Source of the DNA: Ruegeria sp. THAF33
GTDB taxonomy: Bacteria; Pseudomonadota; Alphaproteobacteria; Rhodobacterales; Rhodobacteraceae
Reading direction: 5' to 3'
Length of the DNA stretch: 64,000 bases
NCBI RefSeq assembly: GCF_009363615.1
Contig: NZ_CP045384.1
Coordinates: 1,672,501 to 1,736,500, forward strand
This document shows positions 38,925 through 47,589 of the stretch, piece by piece. Numbering within the stretch: position 1 is the stretch's first letter; each line of letters starts with the position of its first letter. A model generated the notes under the pieces. The model saw nothing but the letters and a program-made list of their open reading frames with translations. It was not told the DNA's origin and ran no database searches. The position numbers and the translations under genes were made by a program.

Positions 38925-39707
38925 ATGGCCGCCCTCCACAGTATTACATTGCAATTTCAGAATGCCTTTTTAAGACTGACTTTTTTCCTGATCTGTTTGG
39001 CGGCCTTGTCAGCCGTTTCAGCCACACTGTTATCCGCTTTTGGCGTATTGCCCTGGCTCTCGATGCAGGCCGGATTTGGCGAGGCACCGGCAAAGGATGC
39101 CGGCATGTTAATCCAGATTGGCCTGACAGCGCTGATTCTCATGCTGGCGTTTTACCTGCCGGCAAATGCCCGAATGATGGCGCTGGAAAACAACCACCGC
39201 AAATTTGCGCTCAATATGCATGACATCGCGGACGCGTATCAAATGGCCCATGCCGCCGATCGCGGCGGGCTGTTCGTGATGTCGTCCGAGTTTGACGCCG
39301 TCAAGGAACGTATGGGGTTTCTGCGCCAGCACCCCGACCTGCAATCGCTCGAGCCCGAGATCCTGGAACTGGCCGCGCAGATGAGCCAGATCAGTCAGGA
39401 ACTGGCCCGGACCTATGGCGATGCGCAGGTCGAACGCGCACGGATGTTCCTGCAACAGCGACAGGAAGAGATCGAACTGTTTCAACAGCGTCTGGAAGAG
39501 GCGCAGGTCATCCAGAACGAATTGCGCCAGTGGACGCGCGATGTGGAAATGGAAGAGACGATCGCCAGGTCGCAACTTACCCGCCTGCGGGATGAGTTGT
39601 TCGAGCTTCTGCCCGAATTGTCGACCCAACTGCACACACCGCGCAACAACGGCTCCTCAAAGGCGTCCAGCGTGGTTGCAATGTCGCCCCTTCGACCGGC
39701 GGAATAG
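38925..39707 (+). CDS. membrane-anchored coiled-coil protein upstream of radA
   Basis: A 260-residue protein with two N-terminal membrane helices (near residues 15-40 and 60-80) and a long cytoplasmic part. Residues about 120-240 are rich in Glu, Gln and Arg with heptad character (MSQISQELARTYGDAQVERA, QQRQEEIELFQQRLEEAQV), so a coiled coil is likely. Homologues in Rhodobacterales are sometimes called DNA repair protein, probably only because of the radA neighbour. GAGAAGGAG precedes the ATG well. Function is unknown. Confidence 0.72.
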   Translation: MAALHSITLQFQNAFLRLTFFLICLAALSAVSATLLSAFGVLPWLSMQAGFGEAPAKDAGMLIQIGLTALILMLAFYLPANARMMALENNHRKFALNMHDIADAYQMAHAADRGGLFVMSSEFDAVKERMGFLRQHPDLQSLEPEILELAAQMSQISQELARTYGDAQVERARMFLQQRQEEIELFQQRLEEAQVIQNELRQWTRDVEMEETIARSQLTRLRDELFELLPELSTQLHTPRNNGSSKASSVVAMSPLRPAE

Positions 39708-39828
39708 GCGCGCCAGCGCCCGCTTCGGGCGATGGCCCAACCGGACCTGAGGCCGCAGCGCGCCATCGGCGGTGAGGAAAGCCCGCAAGGGCTTGAAGAA
39801 CCGCCCAAGCTCGGGCACCAAGTGCGTC

Positions 39829-41193
39829 ATGGCAAAGACGACATCCTTCTCCTGCTCGGCCTGCGGTGCGACGCATACACGATGGTCCGGACGCTGCGAC
39901 GGTTGCGGCGAATGGAACACCATTGTTCAGGACGCGCCCATATCGACTGGCCCGGCCAGAAAATCCCTCGGCGGCAAACGCGGCCAGTCCATCGCACTCA
40001 CGGATTTGTCCACCGAGGAAACACCGCCGCCCCGCACCCTCTGCGGGGTCGAGGAGCTGGACCGCGTCTTGGGCGGCGGGCTGGTCCCGGCCTCCGCCCT
40101 TTTGGTGGGCGGAGACCCCGGCATCGGGAAATCCACCCTGCTGCTGCAAGCCGCAGCGCGTTTCGCGCGTGCGGGCGTGAAGACCATCTATGTCTCGGGC
40201 GAAGAAGCCAGCGCACAGGTTCGTATGCGCGCCCGCCGTCTTGGGCTTGAGGACGCCCCCGTTCAACTTGCTGCCGAAACCAACCTGCGCGACATCCTCA
40301 CGACGCTGGAGGCCGAAAAACCGGGCCTGGCCATCATCGATTCGATTCAGACGATGTGGGCGGACAATGTCGACAGCGCACCCGGTTCCGTGTCACAAGT
40401 CCGGGCTGCGGCCCATGAACTGACCACGTTTGCGAAACGGCACGGTGTTTCGATCATCATGGTTGGCCACGTCACCAAGGAAGGCCAGATCGCGGGCCCT
40501 CGTGTGGTCGAGCACATGGTTGACACCGTCCTGTATTTCGAGGGCGAGCGCGGCCACCAGTTCCGCATCCTGCGCGCGGTCAAGAACCGCTTTGGGCCAG
40601 CGGACGAAATCGGCGTATTCGAGATGACCGGCAAGGGTCTGGCGCAAGTGACCAACCCCTCGGCCCTGTTCCTGTCCGAACGTGGCAGGCCAAGCCCCGG
40701 CTCTGCTGTTTTTGCGGGCATTGAAGGCACCCGTCCCGTGCTGGTCGAATTGCAGGCTCTGGTCGCACCCTCGCCCCACTCACAGCCCCGCCGCACCGTT
40801 GTTGGGTGGGACAGCGGGCGGTTGGCAATGATCCTTGCGGTGCTCGAGGCCCGCTGCGGCATTCCTTTTGCCGGGCTCGACGTCTATCTCAACGTTGCCG
40901 GAGGTCTGAAAGTCAGCGAACCCGCCGCCGATCTGGCTGTGGCTGCCGCCCTTCTCAGTGCCCGAGAAGACACAGCATTGCCCGCCGACACGGTCGTATT
41001 CGGAGAAATCTCGCTGTCCGGGGCACTTAGACCGGCCCCACAGACCGAAAACAGGTTGAAAGAAGCGCAAAAACTTGGTTTCACGGCGGCAATTGCTCCG
41101 GCTGGTGGCAAAACCGGCACTGTGGCAGGTCTGACACTCACCCGACCCTCTGATTTGGTGGGGTTTGTTGGCGAAACCTTCGGAGCAGGTTAA
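39829..41193 (+). CDS. radA: DNA repair protein RadA (Sms)
   Basis: A 454-residue RecA-like branch-migration protein. The N-terminal C4 zinc finger has Cys 9, 12, 23 and 26. Walker A is GGDPGIGKST (94-103), the RadA-specific KNRFG motif sits in RAVKNRFGPADEIG, and the C-terminal Lon-protease-like domain (LDVYLNVAGGLKVSEPAADLAVAAA region) is complete. The start giving MAKTTSFSC is the family start. cvpA follows 40 bases later, so they probably share a transcript. Confidence 0.96.
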   Translation: MAKTTSFSCSACGATHTRWSGRCDGCGEWNTIVQDAPISTGPARKSLGGKRGQSIALTDLSTEETPPPRTLCGVEELDRVLGGGLVPASALLVGGDPGIGKSTLLLQAAARFARAGVKTIYVSGEEASAQVRMRARRLGLEDAPVQLAAETNLRDILTTLEAEKPGLAIIDSIQTMWADNVDSAPGSVSQVRAAAHELTTFAKRHGVSIIMVGHVTKEGQIAGPRVVEHMVDTVLYFEGERGHQFRILRAVKNRFGPADEIGVFEMTGKGLAQVTNPSALFLSERGRPSPGSAVFAGIEGTRPVLVELQALVAPSPHSQPRRTVVGWDSGRLAMILAVLEARCGIPFAGLDVYLNVAGGLKVSEPAADLAVAAALLSAREDTALPADTVVFGEISLSGALRPAPQTENRLKEAQKLGFTAAIAPAGGKTGTVAGLTLTRPSDLVGFVGETFGAG

Positions 41194-41233
41194 AGTCGCG
41201 CCCCGAGGGGCAGAAAAAGAACAGGCGAGGGCC

Positions 41234-41827
41234 ATGGAAGGTTTTACAATAATTGACGGGGTCGTCGCCCTGATCATCGTGCTGTCGGGCTTGCTGGCCT
41301 ACTCACGTGGCTTCATGCGCGAGGTTCTGGCCATTGCGGGCTGGGTCGCGGCGGCCGTTCTGGCATTCATCTTTGCCCCACAGGCTGTACCGCTGGTCAA
41401 AGAAATCCCGGTGGTCGGAGATTTCCTGCGCGACAGCTGTGAACTTTCGGTGATCACCGGCTTTGCAGCCGTCTTTGCCTTGGCTTTGATTGTGGTCAGC
41501 ATCTTCACACCGCTGTTTTCATCGCTGGTGCAGCGCTCGGCTTTGGGCGGCCTGGATCAGGCGCTGGGGCTGTTCTTCGGCATCGCGCGCGGTATTCTGC
41601 TGGTTGCAATCGCCTTCTTTGTCTATGACACGGTCATGACCGGCCAGTCCTATACAATCGTGGACGAAAGCCGCTCGGCCAAAGTGTTCGAGCAGTTCAG
41701 CAGCCAGATTGAAGAGCAAAACCCCGAAGCCGCTCTGGGTTGGGTGACTGCACAATACGAGGAACTGGTTGCCAGCTGCACGGCAGGAAACGAACAACCC
41801 GAAACCACGGCACCAGCTGACGGGTAA
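41234..41827 (+). CDS. cvpA: CvpA family membrane protein
   Basis: A 197-residue inner-membrane protein with four helices. The N-terminal IIDGVVALIIVLSGLLAYSRGFMREVLAIAGW pattern is the CvpA hallmark. In E. coli cvpA precedes purF and is needed for colicin V production and envelope robustness. The molecular activity is unclear. GCGAGGG lies upstream of the ATG. Here it is separated from purF by a terminator and a small opposite-strand gene. Confidence 0.88.
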   Translation: MEGFTIIDGVVALIIVLSGLLAYSRGFMREVLAIAGWVAAAVLAFIFAPQAVPLVKEIPVVGDFLRDSCELSVITGFAAVFALALIVVSIFTPLFSSLVQRSALGGLDQALGLFFGIARGILLVAIAFFVYDTVMTGQSYTIVDESRSAKVFEQFSSQIEEQNPEAALGWVTAQYEELVASCTAGNEQPETTAPADG

Positions 41828-41849
41828 ACTCAAGGTGCATTGCATGATG

Positions 41850-41876
41850 AAAGCCCGGCACTATCCGGGCTTTTTC
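41850..41876. terminator. bidirectional terminator between cvpA and the small zinc protein
   Basis: A perfect nine-base stem (AAAGCCCGG and CCGGGCTTT) has loop CACTAT, is followed by T on the plus strand and flanked by A/T on the other side. It can end both convergent genes. Confidence 0.8.
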
Positions 41877-41879
41877 TAT

Positions 41880-42098
41880 TCAAACGTACCCTTCCCCGCC
41901 ACAAACCGTACAGCGGATCGTTTTCAGCCCGAAACACCCGTCGCACCGGCTGGAGATCGGTTTGCCAAGAATATCCCGGCTTTTGACAACTTCGCCCGCC
42001 CCGTTGCAGATCTGACAGGGCGCCCGGCCCATTCCCCGGCACCTGTGGCACCGTTGTTTGATCCGCTCCTGCTTCTTTTGAGGTTTATGTTGCCACAT
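41880..42098 (-). CDS. small DnaJ-type zinc-finger protein (eight cysteines)
   Basis: A 72-residue basic protein with four CxxC units at Cys 17/20, 28/31, 52/55 and 63/66. Three are followed by GxG (CHRCRGMG, CQICNGAG, CTVCGGEG) and the third reads CDGCFGLK. This is the DnaJ central zinc-binding repeat without a J domain or substrate-binding domain. Such minimal proteins include the anti-TRAP type, but no specific role can be assigned here. AAAGGG lies about six bases before the ATG. It shares a terminator with convergent cvpA. Confidence 0.65.
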   Translation of the reverse strand: MWQHKPQKKQERIKQRCHRCRGMGRAPCQICNGAGEVVKSRDILGKPISSRCDGCFGLKTIRCTVCGGEGYV

Positions 42099-42469
42099 TC
42101 CGGCCCTTTGCGTGCTTCACCCATCCTGATTTGCACATATCAATTGGCATGACAGCACATATGATTGCACATGTCATCTCCTTCCTGAACTTGCCCCGAT
42201 CCGCGAAATCCCGACCTGCGGCAATAGGTGAGTGTGATCCTTTGATGACAGCCACGCCATTAGGCATTATGTGGAGGCCAACCCGCCACGGAATCGGAGC
42301 CACCGATCTTGTTCTTTCTGTTCGAATGCGCGCTGGTCGTTGTGATGGTCGCCCTATTAGCGTCGTTGTCACCTGCCACCAAACCGACCGCACGCGCCTT
42401 GCAGAGGATCCGAAGCCGAACGGCGGTCAACCCTCTGGTCAAATCGTCATAGAAGTTGGAGCCCCGTAA
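42099..42469. other. divergent region between the zinc protein gene and purF
   Basis: A 371-base gap. It should hold the promoters of both divergent genes. No riboswitch or clear operator is recognised. The right half contains a possible small membrane ORF (42309-42452), listed separately. A second frame open over 42131-42469 shows no coding character. Confidence 0.4.
42309..42452 (+). CDS. possible 47-residue single-span membrane peptide upstream of purF
   Basis: This frame starts at TTG with CGGAG about nine bases upstream and ends 17 bases before purF. It encodes a clear membrane segment (FFLFECALVVVMVALLASL) followed by a strongly basic tail (KPTARALQRIRSRT). The hydrophobic-then-basic organisation is unlike random high-G+C sequence, and the spacing to purF would permit co-translation. 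There is no ATG and no family match from memory, so it is only a candidate. Confidence 0.35.
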   Translation: MFFLFECALVVVMVALLASLSPATKPTARALQRIRSRTAVNPLVKSS

Positions 42470-43993
42470 ATGTGTGGGATTTTGGGAATCGCAAGCCGGA
42501 CACATGATGTGTTTGCCGAAATCTATGACGGGCTGCTGATGTTGCAGCACCGGGGTCAGGATGCCTCAGGGATCGTGACCTACAACGGCGAGTTCTTCCG
42601 CGAAAAGAAGGCCAACGGTCTGGTCAAGGATGTGTTCAACGCCCAGGATGCAGAAACCCTGTTGGGTCGTGTGGGCATGGGGCATGTGCGCTATCCGACG
42701 GCGGGGTCCCTCAGCGCGGCCGAAGCGCAACCCTTTTTCGTGAACGCCCCTTACGGCATCTATCTGGTTCACAACGGCAACATCACCAACACCGCTGAGC
42801 AGCGCGAAAAGGTTACCGGCAAATACAGCCGGCACCTGCGCACCACGTCAGACTCTGAAATCCTTCTGAACGTCTTGGCCGACAAAGTGGCGGACGCGAT
42901 CAAGGTGAATGGCAACGGCGAACCCATCCGCAATCTGTTTGCCGGTGTGAAGATGACGATGGAACGCGTTCAGGGCGCCTATTCCGTGATCTGTCTGGTC
43001 GCGGGTGTCGGTATGCTGGCCTTCCGCGATCCGTTTGGCATTCGCCCACTTTCGGTCGCCAAACGCGAAGTGGACGGAGACGGTGATGATTATGCCTTTG
43101 CCTCGGAAGACGTGGCCTTTGGCATCAACGGCTTTGAAAAGCTGCGTGATCTTCGCCCGGGTGAGGCGATCCTGATCGATCTGGACGGCAACATGCACGA
43201 GTATCAGGCGGTCGAAGGCAAGCTGACGCCCTGCATATTCGAGTACGTCTACCTGGCGCGCCCGGATTCTTTGCTGGACGGTGTTTCGGTTTACAAAACG
43301 CAGATGCGCATGGGCCAGACGCTGGCGAAACAAATTCAAGACTCGGGGTTGGAAATCGATCGGATCATACCGGTGCCCGACAGCGCCCGCCCCGTGGCTC
43401 TGGAAGCCGCAAAGATCACCGGCATCCCCTATCGCGAAGGGCTGGTGAAAAACCGCTATGTCGGGCGTACGTTCATCATGCCGGGTCAGGCGGAACGGCA
43501 GAAATCCGTCCGCCGCAAGCTGAATGCCGTGCCGCTGGAATTCGACGGCCACAGTGTTCTGCTGATCGACGATTCCATCGTACGGGGCAACACCATCAAG
43601 AAGATCGTTCAGATGTGCCGCGATGCCGGGGCCAAGAAGGTCTATGTCGCCAGCGCATCGCCGCCGGTGAAATACCCCAATGTCTATGGTATAGACATGC
43701 CCACCAAGGCCGAGCTGATCGCGAACGGCAAGGAAATCGAAGAGATCCGCGAAGAACTGGGGGCCGACGCCCTGTTCTATCAGCACCTGGAAGATCTGAT
43801 CTGGGCCGCCAAGGAAGGTAATCCCGAGATCGAAGCCTTCGACTGTTCCTGTTTTGACGGCAAATACATCACGGGCAGCGTCAGCGAAGGTTATCTGGAC
43901 AATCTGGAGAACAGCAGCCGTGTCAGCCAGAAGCGCGCCGACATGCAGGTTCCGGGCGGGTCCTGGAATGCGGCGAAACTGGCCTCGGGCTGA
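42470..43993 (+). CDS. purF: amidophosphoribosyltransferase
   Basis: A 507-residue first enzyme of purine synthesis, making 5-phosphoribosylamine from PRPP and glutamine. After Met removal Cys2 (MCGILGIA) is the glutaminase nucleophile, with no propeptide. The N-terminal Ntn domain has MGHVRYPTAGS and HNGNITN, and the C-terminal PRTase domain has the PRPP loop LLIDDSIVRGNT. The Fe-S cysteines of the Bacillus type may be represented by late cysteines (FDCSCFDGKYITG), as in other alphaproteobacterial PurF. Confidence 0.97.
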   Translation: MCGILGIASRTHDVFAEIYDGLLMLQHRGQDASGIVTYNGEFFREKKANGLVKDVFNAQDAETLLGRVGMGHVRYPTAGSLSAAEAQPFFVNAPYGIYLVHNGNITNTAEQREKVTGKYSRHLRTTSDSEILLNVLADKVADAIKVNGNGEPIRNLFAGVKMTMERVQGAYSVICLVAGVGMLAFRDPFGIRPLSVAKREVDGDGDDYAFASEDVAFGINGFEKLRDLRPGEAILIDLDGNMHEYQAVEGKLTPCIFEYVYLARPDSLLDGVSVYKTQMRMGQTLAKQIQDSGLEIDRIIPVPDSARPVALEAAKITGIPYREGLVKNRYVGRTFIMPGQAERQKSVRRKLNAVPLEFDGHSVLLIDDSIVRGNTIKKIVQMCRDAGAKKVYVASASPPVKYPNVYGIDMPTKAELIANGKEIEEIREELGADALFYQHLEDLIWAAKEGNPEIEAFDCSCFDGKYITGSVSEGYLDNLENSSRVSQKRADMQVPGGSWNAAKLASG

Positions 43994-44291
43994 GCGGACG
44001 AAACGGGACTGACACAATCGGTTTTCCGTTCTAAAAAGCGAATCAAAACGGCGGATCATCCCGGCCGTTCGATAGCTTTCGACCGGCCTGATTGCTGTCA
44101 TGTGATGTGAATGAGTGGAAATCTGCCACAACCAGTCGGCGAATTCCACGCAATCACAAGGGCTTTTTTCAAGGGCGCCAAATCGCGATGACACCTGTCC
44201 GTGCAGCGCTTTTGTTCGCTTGAACGTTTTGCTATCTGGCCGCGACCACTCACTCAAAAAGGGGTCCGGGTCACGCCCCGGACCGCGGATC
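43994..44291. other. 298-base gap after purF with a strong hairpin at its end
   Basis: No convincing gene is seen. At 44263-44284 a perfect eight-base stem (GGTCCGGG and CCCGGACC, loop TCACGC) stands seven bases before the ATG of the next gene, where a ribosome binding site would be expected. A weaker inverted repeat (GGCCG and CGGCC) occurs near 44061-44096. Confidence 0.5.
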
Positions 44292-44540
44292 ATGTCAAAC
44301 GCCAAAGTCCAAAGCGCGGCCACACAGCGGGGCGCGCTGAAGAAGAATTCCGTCTCGGTTCTGGGCGTATTCGGGCCGAAAGCGGATATGCGCGCCCTGA
44401 TGCGCCTGTCATCAGGCCGCGTGAAAGAAGTAAAACCCGGAAGCCGCGTTGCCTCGGGCACAGTTATCGCGATTGATGAGCATGGCATAATGCTGCGACA
44501 AAGCGGCCAGACCAGACGTATCGCCATCCCTGGCGGCTGA
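44292..44540 (+). CDS. small PilP-like/unknown protein
   Basis: An 82-residue basic protein. The core SVLGVFGPKADMRALMRLSSGRVKEVKPGSRVASGTVIAIDEHGIMLRQSG follows a pattern seen in pilus-assembly PilP and in competence-type small beta domains: a regulator of ligand presentation, then a Gly-Ser-Arg turn and a strand pair. The resemblance is only local. No signal peptide or membrane helix is seen. The ATG lacks a clear ribosome binding site because a hairpin stands directly before it. It is 42 bases upstream of the SDR gene and may be co-transcribed with it. Confidence 0.6.
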   Translation: MSNAKVQSAATQRGALKKNSVSVLGVFGPKADMRALMRLSSGRVKEVKPGSRVASGTVIAIDEHGIMLRQSGQTRRIAIPGG

Positions 44541-44582
44541 TCACATCTTGACGCCCCGCGCGCGGGGGTTCAAACCGCAGGC

Positions 44583-45227
44583 ATGACCGATACGACCAAA
44601 ATCGCCCTGATAACCGGGGCCTCGCGCGGGCTGGGCGCTGCCCTGGCCGAAGCGCTGGCGCCCGAATACCACATCGTCGCCGTCGCCCGGACCACCGGCG
44701 GGCTGGAAGAACTGGACGATCGCATCAAGGCCAAGGGTGGCTCTGCCACGCTGGCACCGATGGACATCACCGATCCGAACGCGATGGCAACCCTGTGCCG
44801 CGGGATCCATGACCGTTGGGGCAAGGTGGATTTGTGGCTGCATACGGCCGTTCACACCTCGGCGCTGACGCCGGTACATTTCGTCGACCCCAAGGAATGG
44901 ACCAAGGCAGTCAACACGAATGCAAACGCAACCTCGGTTCTGATCCCATATGTCTCGCCCCTGCTGGGTGAAAACGGCCACGCGGTGTTTTTCGATGACC
45001 CGAAAGCCGGTCAGAAGTTCTATGGCATCTATGGTGCCACCAAGGCCGCGCAAATGGCCTTGGCCCGCAGTTGGGCGGCCGAGACCGAACGCACCGGTCC
45101 GCGCGTTTCGATCGTGGAACCAGCACCGATGCCGACCGCCGTGCGTGCCCGGTTCCACCCGGGCGAAGATCGCGATGCACTGACGAGCACCGCAGATGAA
45201 GCTGCGCGGATCCTGGCGCTGCTTTAG
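44583..45227 (+). CDS. short-chain dehydrogenase/reductase
   Basis: A 214-residue classical-type SDR with the NAD(P) motif TGASRGLGAALAEAL near residues 12-25 and the catalytic YGIYGATKAAQ (YxxxK). The NNAG position is replaced by LHTAVHTS and the usual serine region reads AVFFDDPKAG, so the catalytic serine is not in its normal setting and activity may be altered. Substrate unknown. A composite 3'-end element starts three bases after its stop. Confidence 0.8.
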   Translation: MTDTTKIALITGASRGLGAALAEALAPEYHIVAVARTTGGLEELDDRIKAKGGSATLAPMDITDPNAMATLCRGIHDRWGKVDLWLHTAVHTSALTPVHFVDPKEWTKAVNTNANATSVLIPYVSPLLGENGHAVFFDDPKAGQKFYGIYGATKAAQMALARSWAAETERTGPRVSIVEPAPMPTAVRARFHPGEDRDALTSTADEAARILALL

Positions 45228-45230
45228 GAA

Positions 45231-45285
45231 ATGGCCCTGACGGGCCATGCCTCCGGCGGGGATATTTTTGGCCAGATGAAGCTGG
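45231..45285 (+). repeat. composite 3'-end element, copy 2
   Basis: A hairpin ATGGCCC-TGAC-GGGCCAT at 45231-45248 runs into the conserved block ATGCCTCCGGCGGGGATATTT...GGCCAGATGAAGCTGG, in the direction of the SDR gene that ends at 45227. The element runs up to the stop codon of the convergent AAA gene. Confidence 0.7.
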
Positions 45286-45287
45286 GA

Positions 45288-46130
45288 TCAGGCGATATGA
45301 ACGCCGTTGCGCCCGGCCAGATCGACGAAGAACTGCCACGCGACACGGCCTGAACGCGATCCGCGCGTGGCCTGCCATTCAATTGCTTCGGCGCGCAGGA
45401 TTTCGGCATCGACCGAAACGCCATAGGCGGCACAATAGCGGTCGATCATGGCAAAATATTCGTCCTGATCGCAGGGGTGGAATCCCAGCCACAAACCGAA
45501 GCGGTCGGACAATGATACCTTTTCCTCGACCGCCTCTGACGGGTTGATGGCGCTGGAACGTTCGTTTTCAATCATGTCCCGCGGCATCAGGTGGCGACGG
45601 TTCGAGGTCGCGTAGAACACCACGTTTTCCGGGCGACCTTCAATACCGCCATCCAGAACGGCCTTGAGCGATTTGTAATGCTGGTCATCGTGACTGAACG
45701 AGAGGTCGTCGCAAAACAGGATGAACCGATAAGGCGCCGCGCGCAGGTGGTTCAGCAGACGCGCGACCGAGCCCATATCCTCGCGCTGTAGCTCCACAAG
45801 CTTCAGGTCAGGATGATCTGCGCTCAGCGTGCCGTGGACAGCCTTTACAAGGCTGGATTTGCCCATCCCGCGCGCGCCCCACAACAGTGCATTGTTTGCC
45901 TTGTAGCCGGCCGCGAAGCGGCGGGTGTTGTCAAGTAACGTGTCGCGCGACCGATTGATGCCGACCAGCAGATCCAGATCGACGCGATTGACCTGTTCAA
46001 CCGGCTCCAAGCGTTCCGGTTCCACATGCCAGACAAAGGCCGGGGCCGCATTGAAATCCGGTGTGGCCAAAGGCGCCGGCGCCATGCGCTCCAACGCGGC
46101 AGCAATACGGTTCAGGGCTTGGTCGTCCAT
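45288..46130 (-). CDS. AAA+ ATPase of the DUF815 family
   Basis: A 280-residue protein with Walker A GARGMGKSS near residue 85, Walker B FILFCDDLSF near 135, a sensor-like YATSNRRHLMP, and the conserved SDRFGLWLGFHPCDQDEY of DUF815. These ATPases resemble DnaA/DnaC-like remodelers, but their target is unknown. It lies downstream of tatC on the same strand, separated by a terminator, so it is probably a separate unit. Confidence 0.88.
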   Translation of the reverse strand: MDDQALNRIAAALERMAPAPLATPDFNAAPAFVWHVEPERLEPVEQVNRVDLDLLVGINRSRDTLLDNTRRFAAGYKANNALLWGARGMGKSSLVKAVHGTLSADHPDLKLVELQREDMGSVARLLNHLRAAPYRFILFCDDLSFSHDDQHYKSLKAVLDGGIEGRPENVVFYATSNRRHLMPRDMIENERSSAINPSEAVEEKVSLSDRFGLWLGFHPCDQDEYFAMIDRYCAAYGVSVDAEILRAEAIEWQATRGSRSGRVAWQFFVDLAGRNGVHIA

Positions 46131-46202
46131 CGGCTCCTCCGGTCAGATACGGATCGGTTCAAAGCATGTTCTGATTGGCGCAACAAGGCCCGCGAACGAG
46201 AA

Positions 46203-46227
46203 AGGCGCGCCCAAACGGGGCGCGCCT
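46203..46227 (-). terminator. terminator of the tatABC operon
   Basis: A perfect ten-base stem (AGGCGCGCCC and GGGCGCGCCT) has a short loop and is followed on the minus strand by TTTCTCG. It lies 20 bases beyond the tatC stop. Confidence 0.75.
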
Positions 46228-46246
46228 CGGCTGTTGTTTCAGCCGG

Positions 46247-47128
46247 TTACTTGTCGTCTTCGAATTCCCGCATCAGATCTTCGTCCGCTTCGGCTTCTTC
46301 ATCGTCATAATAGCCGTCGGCTCGCAACTGCTCTTCTCGCTTCCTTTCAACCCGGGCAACCAGGAAGATCGAAATCTCGTAGAGGCCATAGACCACGACA
46401 AAAAGGATAATCTGCGTGATCACGTCAGGAGGCGTCACTATCGCCGCCAGCACCAGAATGCCGACCACAGCATATTTGCGCACGGCCCCCAGACCCTCGG
46501 CGCTGACCAGACCTGCCTTGCCCATGAGGGTCAGAAGAACCGGCAATTGGAAGCACAGCCCAAAGGCCACGATGAACTTGATCGTGAGGTTCAGGTATTC
46601 CTGTGCCGAGCCCTGAAACACCACGCTCAGCGGCGCGGCCGTCGCGCCATCAGCCACGGCTTCGCCTTCAGCGCCGAATTGCTGGAACCCAAGGAAAAAG
46701 TCATAAGCCAGGGGCGTGACGACATAGAAGGCAAAGCTCGCGCCCAGAAGGAACATGAAGGGCGAGGCCAGCATGAAAGGCAGAAACGCATTCTTTTCCG
46801 ACTTGTAGAGGCCCGGAGCCACAAAGCGCCACATCTGCATCCCGATATAGGGAAACGCCAGAATGAAGCCCCCCAAAAGCGAGACCTTGATCGCGACAAA
46901 GAACCCTTCCTGCGGCGAGATGAAGATCAGGCCGCAATCCTGTCCGCGCTCGGTCAGGACCTCACACAAAGGGTTGGTCAAAAAATTGAAGATCGGCGTG
47001 GCCACCGTAAAGCAGATGATCATCCCGACCAGAAAAGCCAAGACGCAGTGGATCAACCGTGTACGCAGCTCGGCTAGGTGCTCGATCAATGGGGCCGAGG
47101 TATCTTCGATCTCGTCGGTCTTGGTCAT
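46247..47128 (-). CDS. tatC: Sec-independent protein translocase TatC
   Basis: A 293-residue inner-membrane protein with six helices that recognises twin-arginine signal peptides. The N-terminal [16 protein letters not shown] and the segments [29 protein letters not shown] and [22 protein letters not shown] are characteristic. It is followed by an acidic C-terminal tail. Its ATG overlaps the tatB stop by four bases. Confidence 0.96.
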   Translation of the reverse strand: MTKTDEIEDTSAPLIEHLAELRTRLIHCVLAFLVGMIICFTVATPIFNFLTNPLCEVLTERGQDCGLIFISPQEGFFVAIKVSLLGGFILAFPYIGMQMWRFVAPGLYKSEKNAFLPFMLASPFMFLLGASFAFYVVTPLAYDFFLGFQQFGAEGEAVADGATAAPLSVVFQGSAQEYLNLTIKFIVAFGLCFQLPVLLTLMGKAGLVSAEGLGAVRKYAVVGILVLAAIVTPPDVITQIILFVVVYGLYEISIFLVARVERKREEQLRADGYYDDEEAEADEDLMREFEDDK

Positions 47129-47583
47129 GTTTCGCCTTCAGTCTTCAGCGCCGCTTCGGCTTCTTCGGCCTTGGCCAGGGCCTCGGCAGCTTCCTTGGCC
47201 TTGCGCTCGGCGGCAGCGCGGGCCGTTGAGGCCTGAATTTTCTTGGCCTGTTCGGCTCGCTCGGCTGCCAGTTTGCCGGTTTCGCTGTCAGGATCGAACT
47301 TGGTGGGATCCATGCTTTTTGCCATATCCTGCGCGGCTTGTTTCACGCCGTCCATGGCCGAGCCAACCGGATTCGCGGCGGCGTTGAGACCTTTCTTGAT
47401 CTCGTTCACACCGGCCTGATCGGCGGCCTCGTTCATGGCGCTGCTGAATTCGCGTGCCATGCCACGGGCCTTGCCGACAAATCGCCCGACATTGCGGAAC
47501 AAAACCGGCAGGTCCTTCGGCCCGACGACGATCAGGGCGACAATGCCGATGACCAGAAGTTCGGTCCAGCCCAGATCAAACAT
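47125..47583 (-). CDS. tatB: Sec-independent protein translocase TatB
   Basis: A 152-residue protein with one N-terminal helix ([20 protein letters not shown]), the TatB-type GPKDLP hinge, an amphipathic helix and a long Ala/Glu/Lys-rich charged tail. It forms the substrate-receptor complex with TatC. It begins six bases after tatA and overlaps tatC by four. Confidence 0.93.
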   Translation of the reverse strand: MFDLGWTELLVIGIVALIVVGPKDLPVLFRNVGRFVGKARGMAREFSSAMNEAADQAGVNEIKKGLNAAANPVGSAMDGVKQAAQDMAKSMDPTKFDPDSETGKLAAERAEQAKKIQASTARAAAERKAKEAAEALAKAEEAEAALKTEGET

Positions 47584-47589
47584 CTGCGC

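Noticed and set aside
42848..44527. A 559-codon minus-strand open frame
   Set aside because: It lies opposite purF and the 82-residue gene. The translation is composition-biased and matches the codon-position shadow of the real genes.
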